NCBI GenBank assembly: GCA_022424805.1
Contig: JAKMGR010000168.1
Coordinates: 1-6,470 of the forward strand
Reading direction: 5' to 3'
Source: Verrucomicrobiales bacterium
Lineage (GTDB): Bacteria > Verrucomicrobiota > Verrucomicrobiia > Verrucomicrobiales > DEV007
Length of the DNA stretch: 6,470 nt
Of this stretch, positions 1 to 5,989 are shown one piece after another (within the stretch, counting starts at the first letter, position 1; every line of letters starts with the position of its first letter). The notes beneath the pieces were generated by a model that saw only the letters and a list, made by a program, of their open reading frames with translations, was not told the DNA's origin and did not search any database. The position numbers and the translations under genes were made by a program.

Positions 1-482
1 GTCCCACCCTCATTCGCGAGAATCTGTTCGCAATTGGAATACCAGCTCCCCATGATTTGGGCGAGGCTGTCTGCTTCGATTTTTTCTGAAAGAGCAGTGA
101 ATCCAATAATATCACTGACAAGAATGATGACGGCAGTGGATCGAATCAGCGCGGTCGTCGACCCGCCCATTGTTTCAAGTGCGACGGCGTCGCCTTCTTC
201 TCCGACCTGCTCAAATTGAAATTCGTGATCGGCCAGGCTAACGACATCTCCTGTCTTCAGCTTGCGTGCTGTTGTGACACGCCCGCCATTGAGATAGCTG
301 CCGTTGAAACTTCCCAGGTCAAATAGATAGAACCCTCCTTCCTGCTTTCTGACCATGGCATGACACTTCGAGACACGCGGGTCTGCGACGTGGACCTGAC
401 ATTCGGAACTGCGACCTATCATAGTCACATTTCCGAGCTCAAAGGACTCGCTGGTGTTGGAACGTTGGAATTTACCTTTCAC
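1..482 (-). CDS. FHA domain / class III nucleotidyl cyclase fusion, N-terminal part (3' end outside window)
   Basis: The visible 160 residues hold two modules. Residues about 14-92 form an FHA (phosphothreonine-binding) domain, with GR at 23-24, the SKCHA version of the SRxH motif at 38-42, and NG pairs at 60-61 and 65-66 in SFNGSYLNG. Residues about 117-160 start a class III adenylate/guanylate cyclase catalytic domain: ILVSDIIGFTALSEKI carries the first metal-binding Asp (D124) and the GFT motif. The second metal Asp and the base-selecting residues lie beyond the window, so activity and ATP/GTP preference cannot be judged. Family knowledge suggests a cytoplasmic enzyme making cyclic nucleotide under control of a phosphopeptide-binding domain. 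I chose GTG at 482 because no in-frame ATG precedes the FHA fold and the next ATG (residue 21) would remove its first strand. No clear ribosome binding site is visible. The gene follows the phosphatase by 46 bp on the same strand, so co-transcription is possible. Confidence 0.85.
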   Translation of the reverse strand, partial: MKGKFQRSNTSESFELGNVTMIGRSSECQVHVADPRVSKCHAMVRKQEGGFYLFDLGSFNGSYLNGGRVTTARKLKTGDVVSLADHEFQFEQVGEEGDAVALETMGGSTTALIRSTAVIILVSDIIGFTALSEKIEADSLAQIMGSWYSNCEQILANEGG

Positions 483-528
483 GGGTACAGGAAATGAAAT
501 CGAGTAGAAAACAGCAAGCGGTAAAAAC

Positions 529-2379
529 TCAGGGAAGACCTTTTACGATCGTCTCGGAATAGCGAAATTCACCTGTCAGAGCATCGTAAAACTGGAAAAC
601 AACCTGTGGGTGAGGAAAGGCATACCAGCGCTCGCCATCTCTCTCGACGGGATTGTTAAAGACATTGTTGATTCGAACGACGCAAAAGTGGGGGAAAGTT
701 CGGTTCGCGCGGGGGATGTCTTCCATAGCGTAGCTTGACCAGCGGATCTCGCATTCGCGGGGGCCATATTTAAATTTCCCGTTGATCGGGCGACCGCCTT
801 CATCCTTCATCGGAGCGTGGTTGATCGAGTTGTGAGGTCCACTAGCAAACTCGAAAACATTGTCCGTGATCCGAATCGCGAAGGAGTTGTGAAGGTCACC
901 TGTGAGGACAAACACGGGTTGGTCGAGTTTGTCACAATGCTCAATGAGTTCCTCGCGCTCTTCGAGGAATACCGTCCAGGCATCATCCTTCTTGATGGTG
1001 AGCTGCTTGTCGGCTCCGCCGCCACTGCCAACATGTGGAACCATGAAGTTAACCGAGCTGACTACAAAAATGAAATCTGCCTCGCTCTTGGAAATGCCAT
1101 CCTTGAGCCAGTTGAACTGCTGTTTACCCAGCATCGAAGCACCTGGTTTGGTTGGGTTGTCGACGTCATGGAGATCGCGGTGAGAGCGGGTATCGAGAAT
1201 GAAAAAGTCGCAGTTCGATACCGTAAATTTCCCGTAGCAACGCCGACCGATGGAGTAGCTCTGCTTACCAGTCGCTTTTGCGGCGGGAGAAATGCGAACC
1301 TCAGTCGGGCTGATCACCTCAAGGATCTCGTAGACGGCGGAGTTCGGATCGCCAGTTTCGGAATCGAGCGCCGCGTCTTTTACGCCTGCGGTTTCCGTTC
1401 CCCAGTGCACGTGCAAGTTCGCCATGTCCTCGAGCGAGAGCTTGGTGAAGTCGGCCTCGGGATCAGTGAGGATGGTGCTGCCTTCCTCGAAAGACCCGGT
1501 TCCGAACCAGGCTGGTTTGTCGTGGGCGACGGGGTTTGCCCAGGCGAGATAGTCAAACCACGCTTTCGTCGCAGTGTCTCGGAATACGGCGCGGCGATTT
1601 ACATAGCCGGTTTCGCCCGTGCCGTAGATGTCGTTGAGAAGTTCGTGATCATCGGCGGTGTAAAAGGTAGGGATATGTCGGTGCCACTCGCTGAGGTTGC
1701 GTCCGCGTTCGAGATAGATCTTGTAGTTTTCCCAGACTCCAGTGATGGAGGGTGCTTTTTGCACGGTGCGAGGGGCGCCTTCCATGCCATTGAGTCCGAC
1801 CTGGTGAAGCCAATCTTTAGCAAGATACTCGCGCCGATCCTCGTAGAGCCAGTCGCCGTTGAGGATCGCGAAGTGCACCTTTTCCCGCCATTCGCTGTTG
1901 AGAACATCATAGACGGGGAGGTGAGGACCAGCACTGTCTCCTCCACCTCGCTGGTTGTTACCACAGGCAAATTCGAAACTGAAATTGAAGAGGCCTTTGG
2001 GATTCGTTTCTGCATTTCTAAACTTCTTCGGATCCGGCATTGTCACAAAAGAACCTGAAAGCTGGTGATCTTCGATTCGGTAGTAATAGCGAGTGTTGGA
2101 TTCGAGGCCATCGATCGCGACGAGTCCGGTGTTATCATTTTCCAAAGATGTCTCAAGAGGTGCCGCCACTTTGTCGAGATTGTCCTCGTCTTTCCCGTAG
2201 AAAATGGTGACCTTTCCCGCATTGTTGGTCCGCGCCCAGATCGTCATGGAGTCGGTCGCAGGGCGCCCCAGAATCGGTCCGTGAGTGACGCGAATGGCGG
2301 TCGGTTCGCCATCTTGAGCGATCAAAGCGGCTGATATAAAAACCGGGGCGACAGTAAGAAGAAGCTTGCAGCAATTCAT
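529..2379 (-). CDS. PhoD-family alkaline phosphatase/phosphodiesterase, exported
   Basis: This 616-residue protein would hydrolyse phosphate esters outside the cytoplasm. Residues 1-21 form a Sec-type signal peptide (one Lys, hydrophobic core 6-20, likely cut after LIA). There is no twin arginine, unlike Bacillus PhoD, which is Tat-exported. Residues about 28-113 match the beta-sandwich PhoD N-terminal domain. The metallophosphatase core shows FACGNNQ (137-143), GDWLYED (175-181), TADDHE (241-246), LDTR (395-398), MLGKQQFNWL (416-425) and TGDLHNS (493-499), so the metal-binding motifs appear intact. About 90 residues (291-382) between DDHE and LDTR look like an added small beta domain. The open frame extends upstream to 2751, but ATG 2379 is preferred: it begins the signal peptide, and the extension runs antisense through the sulfatase and is Arg-rich and unstructured. 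It is transcribed divergently from the sulfatase. Substrate (mono- or diester) is not decidable from sequence. Confidence 0.92.
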   Translation of the reverse strand: MNCCKLLLTVAPVFISAALIAQDGEPTAIRVTHGPILGRPATDSMTIWARTNNAGKVTIFYGKDEDNLDKVAAPLETSLENDNTGLVAIDGLESNTRYYYRIEDHQLSGSFVTMPDPKKFRNAETNPKGLFNFSFEFACGNNQRGGGDSAGPHLPVYDVLNSEWREKVHFAILNGDWLYEDRREYLAKDWLHQVGLNGMEGAPRTVQKAPSITGVWENYKIYLERGRNLSEWHRHIPTFYTADDHELLNDIYGTGETGYVNRRAVFRDTATKAWFDYLAWANPVAHDKPAWFGTGSFEEGSTILTDPEADFTKLSLEDMANLHVHWGTETAGVKDAALDSETGDPNSAVYEILEVISPTEVRISPAAKATGKQSYSIGRRCYGKFTVSNCDFFILDTRSHRDLHDVDNPTKPGASMLGKQQFNWLKDGISKSEADFIFVVSSVNFMVPHVGSGGGADKQLTIKKDDAWTVFLEEREELIEHCDKLDQPVFVLTGDLHNSFAIRITDNVFEFASGPHNSINHAPMKDEGGRPINGKFKYGPRECEIRWSSYAMEDIPRANRTFPHFCVVRINNVFNNPVERDGERWYAFPHPQVVFQFYDALTGEFRYSETIVKGLP

Positions 2380-2415
2380 GTTTGGCGGATGAAGTGCTGT
2401 ATATACTGTGACTTT
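2380..2415. promoter_or_regulatory. Divergent promoter region between phosphatase and sulfatase
   Basis: Only 36 bp separate the two divergent start codons. The centre is an 8-bp perfect palindrome GTATATAC (2399-2406) inside the near-palindrome CTGTATATACTG. On the plus strand TATACT (2402-2407) is a good -10 match whose predicted start site falls at about 2414-2416, which would make the sulfatase mRNA leaderless. On the minus strand the same bases give TATACA (2403 down to 2398), with a start near 2391 and a leader of about 12 nt. No convincing -35 box was found on either strand. Promoter activity is inferred, not shown. Confidence 0.4.
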
Positions 2416-3870
2416 ATGGCCAACGCACGCCCAAACATCATTTTCATCATCACGGATCAGCAGCGTTTCGATACGATTTCTGCGCTCGGATCTCCACATA
2501 TGGATACGCCGAATCTGGATCGACTCGTCAACGAGGGGGTGAGTTTTTCGCAATGCCACATCACGGCACCGAGTTGTGCCCCATCGCGAGCGAGTCTTTT
2601 CACCGGGCAATACCCGCACACGACCGGAATCCTGAAAAACGCGGATGAGTGGACACGCAGCTGGGTTGAGGACCTCAGTGAGAGCGGATACACCAGCATT
2701 AACGTGGGGAAGATGCACACCTGGCCTTTCACGACTCCCTGCGGATTTCATCAGCGCTACGTCGTGGAAAACAAAGATCGCTATCTAGAAGGACGTTATT
2801 TTTTTGACGAATGGGACAAAGCTCTCGCTGCGCGCAGCCTCGTGAAACAGCAGCGAGAACTATACCGCGAGCGAGATGATTATGACGAAGCGATTGGCAG
2901 TTTTACCTGGGATCTCGACGCCGACATGCAGTCGGACAACTTTGTCGGAGGATTAGCCAAATGGTGGACGGATACCTATCCACCGACCGAGCCGCTTTTC
3001 CTACAAATTGGCTTCCCCGGTCCTCATCCACCCTACGATCCCACGCCGGAGGCTCTGGATCTGTATCGCGATCGAGAGATTCCTCTCGATCCGCTGGAGG
3101 ATGGCGATCTGTCAGGACAGCCGAAGGCCTACCAGGGAATGCGGGTTCACAACAGCGAAGTGGATCATGACTCGGTTGTCTTGCCGCTTTCCCCCACGGA
3201 GGAGCAGCGGCTGAACCAGCGGCAGCATTACTGCGCGAACGTCTCCATGATTGACGAGCAGGTCGGGCAGATCATGGATGCGCTCGAGAAAAACGGGTAT
3301 CTCGAAAACTCGATCCTTATCTTCACGAGCGACCATGGTGACTGCTTAACGGATCATGGGCATTCCCAGAAATGGACGATGTACGAGCAGGTCATGCGAG
3401 TTCCGATGATTGTTTGGGCGTCGGATGGACGCTTTGGAAAAGGGCGGGCGGTCGAAGAAAAAGTAAGCCTCTTCGACATTGGCCCAACCATTCTCGAACT
3501 CGCCGGATGTGAAGTGCCTGAGCATTTTTCTGCTGAGTCCTTGGTTCCCGCATTGGAGGAGAAGGAGGAATGGAAAGGTCGCGACTACGTTTTTGCTGAG
3601 CATCCGCGAGATGGAAATTTCACCACCGCCGACTACCAGATCATGGTTCGTTCGGACCGTTGGAAACTCGTTGAGATCTACGGGTCGGACGATGCCGAAG
3701 GTGGTCGTGAAGGCATGCTTTTCGATTTGGAAAACGATTCGCGTGAGGTCGTGAATCTTTGGAGCGACCCTGAGCATTTTGAGGTGCGAACGGAGCTTCG
3801 CGAGGTATTGCTCCAATGGCGAATTGAAACGGGCAGTTGTGCTTCGAAGACCTTTGCTGATCGGAGGTAG
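2416..3870 (+). CDS. Type I (Cys-type) sulfatase, probably cytoplasmic
   Basis: The 484-residue product belongs to the formylglycine-dependent sulfatases of the alkaline phosphatase superfamily, which release sulfate from sulfate esters. Visible motifs: TDQQR (13-17, metal Asp 14), CAPSR (54-58, where Cys54 would be converted to formylglycine), GKMH (98-101), GPHPPYDP (202-209, catalytic His204), SDHGD (305-309, metal Asp/His) and DHGHSQKW with Lys319. The set is complete, so an active enzyme is expected. The substrate is not identifiable. No signal peptide is present: the protein starts MANARPNIIF, directly in the first core strand. An in-frame ATG at 2389 adds nine residues (MKCCIYCDF), which also give no signal peptide; 2416 fits the family start and the putative -10 box. 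No maturase (FGE or anSME) gene is in the window. The gene is divergent from the phosphatase and is followed two bases later by the small membrane-protein gene. Confidence 0.93.
   Translation: MANARPNIIFIITDQQRFDTISALGSPHMDTPNLDRLVNEGVSFSQCHITAPSCAPSRASLFTGQYPHTTGILKNADEWTRSWVEDLSESGYTSINVGKMHTWPFTTPCGFHQRYVVENKDRYLEGRYFFDEWDKALAARSLVKQQRELYRERDDYDEAIGSFTWDLDADMQSDNFVGGLAKWWTDTYPPTEPLFLQIGFPGPHPPYDPTPEALDLYRDREIPLDPLEDGDLSGQPKAYQGMRVHNSEVDHDSVVLPLSPTEEQRLNQRQHYCANVSMIDEQVGQIMDALEKNGYLENSILIFTSDHGDCLTDHGHSQKWTMYEQVMRVPMIVWASDGRFGKGRAVEEKVSLFDIGPTILELAGCEVPEHFSAESLVPALEEKEEWKGRDYVFAEHPRDGNFTTADYQIMVRSDRWKLVEIYGSDDAEGGREGMLFDLENDSREVVNLWSDPEHFEVRTELREVLLQWRIETGSCASKTFADRR
3863..3867 (+). promoter_or_regulatory. 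Shine-Dalgarno GGAGG abutting the sulfatase stop codon
   Basis: GGAGG lies in the last codons of the sulfatase, directly before its TAG stop, and 5 nt ahead of ATG 3873. It fixes the start of the small membrane-protein gene and suggests translational coupling to the sulfatase. It stands out here because the other starts in the window lack a clear ribosome binding site. Confidence 0.75.
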
Positions 3871-3872
3871 GA

Positions 3873-4223
3873 ATGGGAAAATTCCTACCCTGGTGGATAG
3901 CGGCAGCTCTCATGATTCCGGTCGGGGTGTATTTTTTGCTCACAGTGGGTACGACCCTCTTGTTGCCGAAAGAGTGGGATGCAGTCAAAGTGGGGATGGC
4001 TCAAGAAGAAGTTCGGAATATCTTTCCTGAGCTGATTACTGAGTATAATACCAGCCCCGCTCTTGAAGATTCGCATGTGACGAGTCTGCGTCTCGGTCTC
4101 CGAGCATGGGCCATTTGCGTAAACTACGAGGACGGACGCGTCAGGTTTGTGGAAAAATCCTGCGTCGACCCTCACCACAGTTGGCTCTGGAGCTTTCAAG
4201 CATACCTCAGAGATTATCTCTGA
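3873..4223 (+). CDS. Small single-TM membrane protein with SmpA/OmlA-like motif, function unknown
   Basis: The 116-residue product has one N-terminal hydrophobic segment (about 6-31) followed by a soluble domain of about 85 residues. There is no lipobox, so it is probably a signal anchor with the domain outside the cytoplasmic membrane. The segment KVGMAQEEVRNIFPE (39-53) resembles the 'GMs.eeV...lG' helix common in SmpA/OmlA (BamE-like) and related small periplasmic folds. ICVNYEDGRVRFVEKSCVD (81-99) reads as a beta hairpin, as expected after such a helix. Two Cys (82, 97) could pair if exported. It starts 2 bp after the sulfatase stop, with GGAGG 5 nt upstream, so it is very likely co-translated with the sulfatase. 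Family membership rests on motif resemblance only. Its last 17 bp overlap the 3' end of a convergent open frame. Confidence 0.75.
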   Translation: MGKFLPWWIAAALMIPVGVYFLLTVGTTLLLPKEWDAVKVGMAQEEVRNIFPELITEYNTSPALEDSHVTSLRLGLRAWAICVNYEDGRVRFVEKSCVDPHHSWLWSFQAYLRDYL

Positions 4224-4548
4224 TCATTTCAGCGACCGCGTGGTCCGCTGGGGAGCCTGTTTCCATGAGGGGATTTGCGACACTTTCCCGGTCTTCCCGG
4301 CTCTTGTTTTGATTCAGCTTGAAGGAGGCGTCTACCTTTTCTGGAGCGATCGAAAAAACGACAATGGCGAAGAAAAGTTGCTTGCATCGCTCGTCGTCGC
4401 CAGGTAACTGCCAGAGGGGCTCTGTGGGTCCGTTTTGCGTTGCCAAATCATTGAGAAACTGCAGGATCCGCTTCTCTTCCCGAATCATACTCGGATCTTC
4501 GATTCTGCAGTGAGCAGGAGTGTAGATGTTCTTTCCCAATCGTGTCAT
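4207..4548 (-). CDS. Hypothetical small protein, 113 aa
   Basis: I do not recognise this protein. The frame reads like coding sequence: mixed charges, an amphipathic N-terminal helix (MIREEKRILQFLNDLATQNG, 21-40), a short hydrophobic strand or helix (QLFFAIVVFSIAP, 57-69), and a helical C-terminus ending AEMIRDNL. The hydrophobic stretch looks too short for a confident TM segment. The start is uncertain: ATG 4548 gives 113 residues and ATG 4488 gives 93, and neither has a clear Shine-Dalgarno. It fills the otherwise empty stretch between the small membrane-protein gene and the transporter, overlapping the former by 17 bp tail to tail and lying 35 bp from the latter in divergent orientation. 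A competing plus-strand frame (4147-4407) looks less protein-like. If neither is real, 4224-4583 is a 360-bp intergenic stretch with no other feature that I can see. Confidence 0.5.
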   Translation of the reverse strand: MTRLGKNIYTPAHCRIEDPSMIREEKRILQFLNDLATQNGPTEPLWQLPGDDERCKQLFFAIVVFSIAPEKVDASFKLNQNKSREDRESVANPLMETGSPADHAVAEMIRDNL

Positions 4549-4583
4549 TTGTGTAGGGTTGTGCCTGTTTTCTTAATCATCCC

Positions 4584-5930
4584 ATGTCCGAAATCCGGAA
4601 TCCTCCCACTTCGCCCAAGGAAGTTGTCAGCTCTCTCGGGCCGGGCCTCATCCTTGCTGCATCCATTGTTGGATCGGGCGAGCTTGTTGCGACAACGAGA
4701 ACGGGAGCGGAGGCGGGGTTTTCTTTGCTCTGGCTGATTCTGCTTGGCTGCGTCATTAAGGTCTTCACCCAAATTGAGATCTGCAGGCATTGCATCACTC
4801 ACGGTGAAACGACGGTGACCGCACTTTATCGAATTCCGGGAGTGGGTAAATTTATCGCCTGGTTTTGGCTGATCACTTTTCTAACCGGACTTGGCCAGCT
4901 CGGAGGGATTGTCGGTGGTGTCGGTCAGGCGGTTGCAATTTTTCTCCCTGTCGCCGGAGAACAATCAGCGTTGTTTTGGGCGGGGATGATCACCCTGGTC
5001 ACCGTTGTGATGCTTCTGCGGGGCAGTTTCCGGTTTATCGAGATTTTCTGCACGGCATTGGTCGCGTCTTTTACTTTTCTCACGCTGGGAAATCTGTTTG
5101 CACTCCAGACCCAGCCGGATTGGGCAATCGTTTCCGCGGATATTCGGGCAGGTTTTTCCTTTGGGTTAGGCGATTCGCCAGCCGCCCTTCTCACCGCACT
5201 CGCCGCGTTCGGGATCATTGGGATTGGCGCCGCTGAACTCGTGGCATATCCCTACTGGTGTTTGGAAAAGGGATACGGGAAATGGATCGGTCCGAAAGAA
5301 GAGGGCGATTCCTGGGCCGCCCGTGCCCGAGGATGGATTCGAGTTTTGCAGTGGGACGCCTGGGGCTCGATGATCGTCTATACGCTCGGCACAGCTGCCT
5401 TTTACCTGCTTGGAGCAGCTGTTCTTCATCAGATGGGACTCGTCCCGGCAGGATCAGAAATGATCGGGACTCTGGCTGAAATTTACGGTCCCGTCTTCGG
5501 CAGCGCCGGAAAAATCATCCTGCTCGTTGGTGCATTCGCGGTTTTGTTTTCGACCTTTTTCGTTTCGAACGCAACGAAAGCGCGGCTCATGACAGACGCC
5601 CTTCATGTCTTTCGGATTCGCCCGCTTGCAAATAATTCCGCCCGTTCCCGGTCCGTGCGGTTCTTCTGCGGCGCGTTTCCTATTCTTTGCTTCGTCATCT
5701 ATGCGATGTTCCCGAAGCCGGTGACGCTCATTCTTATCTCGGGGCTGATGCAGGCGCTCCTGCTCCCCATGCTCGGAGTTGCTGCCCTGTGGTTTCGTCA
5801 CCGAACAATCGATCCGGCACTGAAACCCGGGAGGCTCTGGGATATTTTGTTACTGCTCTCCGTGCTCGCCTTTTTTGTCGTCGGAATCACGATCGCGTGG
5901 AACAAGGGCGCAGAGTTGCTGGGTGAATGA
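4584..5930 (+). CDS. Divergent Nramp-family (MntH-like fold) transporter
   Basis: The 448-residue protein has about eleven hydrophobic segments and the Nramp/LeuT-like layout. TM1 is GPGLILAASIVGSGELVATT (19-38), and TM6 begins near GIIGIGAAELVAYPYW (210-225). Classical Nramp importers coordinate Mn2+/Fe2+ with DPGN in TM1 and MPH in TM6. Here TM1 has GSGE (30-33) and the TM6 counterpart has no Met-Pro-His, with Glu218 nearby (GAAELVAYPYW). The fold is therefore recognisable but the metal site is not canonical. I recall relatives with GAGD/GSGE at this place, annotated simply as divalent metal transporters. Either the substrate differs or two acidic groups replace the usual ligands. ATG 4584 is chosen because TM1 follows directly after a short cytoplasmic tail; no Shine-Dalgarno is visible. 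It stands alone, 35 bp from a divergent small open frame and 59 bp before rnpB. I saw no riboswitch or clear metal-regulator operator upstream. Confidence 0.85.
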   Translation: MSEIRNPPTSPKEVVSSLGPGLILAASIVGSGELVATTRTGAEAGFSLLWLILLGCVIKVFTQIEICRHCITHGETTVTALYRIPGVGKFIAWFWLITFLTGLGQLGGIVGGVGQAVAIFLPVAGEQSALFWAGMITLVTVVMLLRGSFRFIEIFCTALVASFTFLTLGNLFALQTQPDWAIVSADIRAGFSFGLGDSPAALLTALAAFGIIGIGAAELVAYPYWCLEKGYGKWIGPKEEGDSWAARARGWIRVLQWDAWGSMIVYTLGTAAFYLLGAAVLHQMGLVPAGSEMIGTLAEIYGPVFGSAGKIILLVGAFAVLFSTFFVSNATKARLMTDALHVFRIRPLANNSARSRSVRFFCGAFPILCFVIYAMFPKPVTLILISGLMQALLLPMLGVAALWFRHRTIDPALKPGRLWDILLLLSVLAFFVVGITIAWNKGAELLGE

Positions 5931-5953
5931 AAAATTTGAGGAGGCAATCTTCT

Positions 5954-5989
5954 CTCGCACGGAAATGAATCCCGTTTATGTTCCTGACG
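5954..5989 (+). promoter_or_regulatory. Putative rnpB promoter
   Basis: TATGTT (5977-5982) is a 4/6 match to the -10 box and sits 7 nt before 5989, which is where the P1 helix of the RNA begins. With a 17-bp spacer the -35 position is CTCGCA (5954-5959), only 3/6. The match between the predicted start site and the RNA 5' end is the main support. Confidence 0.4.

Noticed and set aside
34..219. Plus-strand open frame of 61 codons
   Set aside because: It is antisense to the FHA-cyclase gene, whose motifs are clear.
483..528. 46-bp gap between the phosphatase stop and the cyclase start, checked for a promoter or terminator
   Set aside because: No stem-loop with a T-run and no convincing -35/-10 pair was seen.
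817..2058. Plus-strand open frame of 413 codons
   Set aside because: It lies wholly antisense to the phosphatase, whose full motif set is intact. The translation shows no recognisable domain, and such long antisense frames are common in GC-leaning genes.
2389..2415. Upstream ATG for the sulfatase (adds MKCCIYCDF)
   Set aside because: The family fold begins at the 2416 start, the extra residues match nothing, and the best -10 box overlaps them. It cannot be fully excluded.
2380..2751. N-terminal extension of the phosphatase frame by 124 residues
   Set aside because: It runs antisense through the start of the sulfatase, is Arg-rich without family resemblance, and would bury a clear signal peptide starting at 2379.
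4147..4407. Plus-strand open frame of 86 codons after the small membrane-protein gene
   Set aside because: It begins inside the preceding gene in another frame, has no ribosome binding site, and its antisense partner looks more protein-like.
4549..4583. 35-bp divergent gap before the transporter, checked for promoters or a metal-regulator operator
   Set aside because: TTGTGT (4549-4554) resembles a -35 box, but the only -10 candidate at a usable distance (TTAATC) is a poor match. No palindrome of Fur/MntR/DtxR type was seen.
5938..5954. Possible terminator hairpin after the transporter gene (GAGGAG with CTTCTC, 5-nt loop)
   Set aside because: The stem is weak, with a G-U pair, and no T-run follows. 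It could equally be part of the rnpB promoter region.
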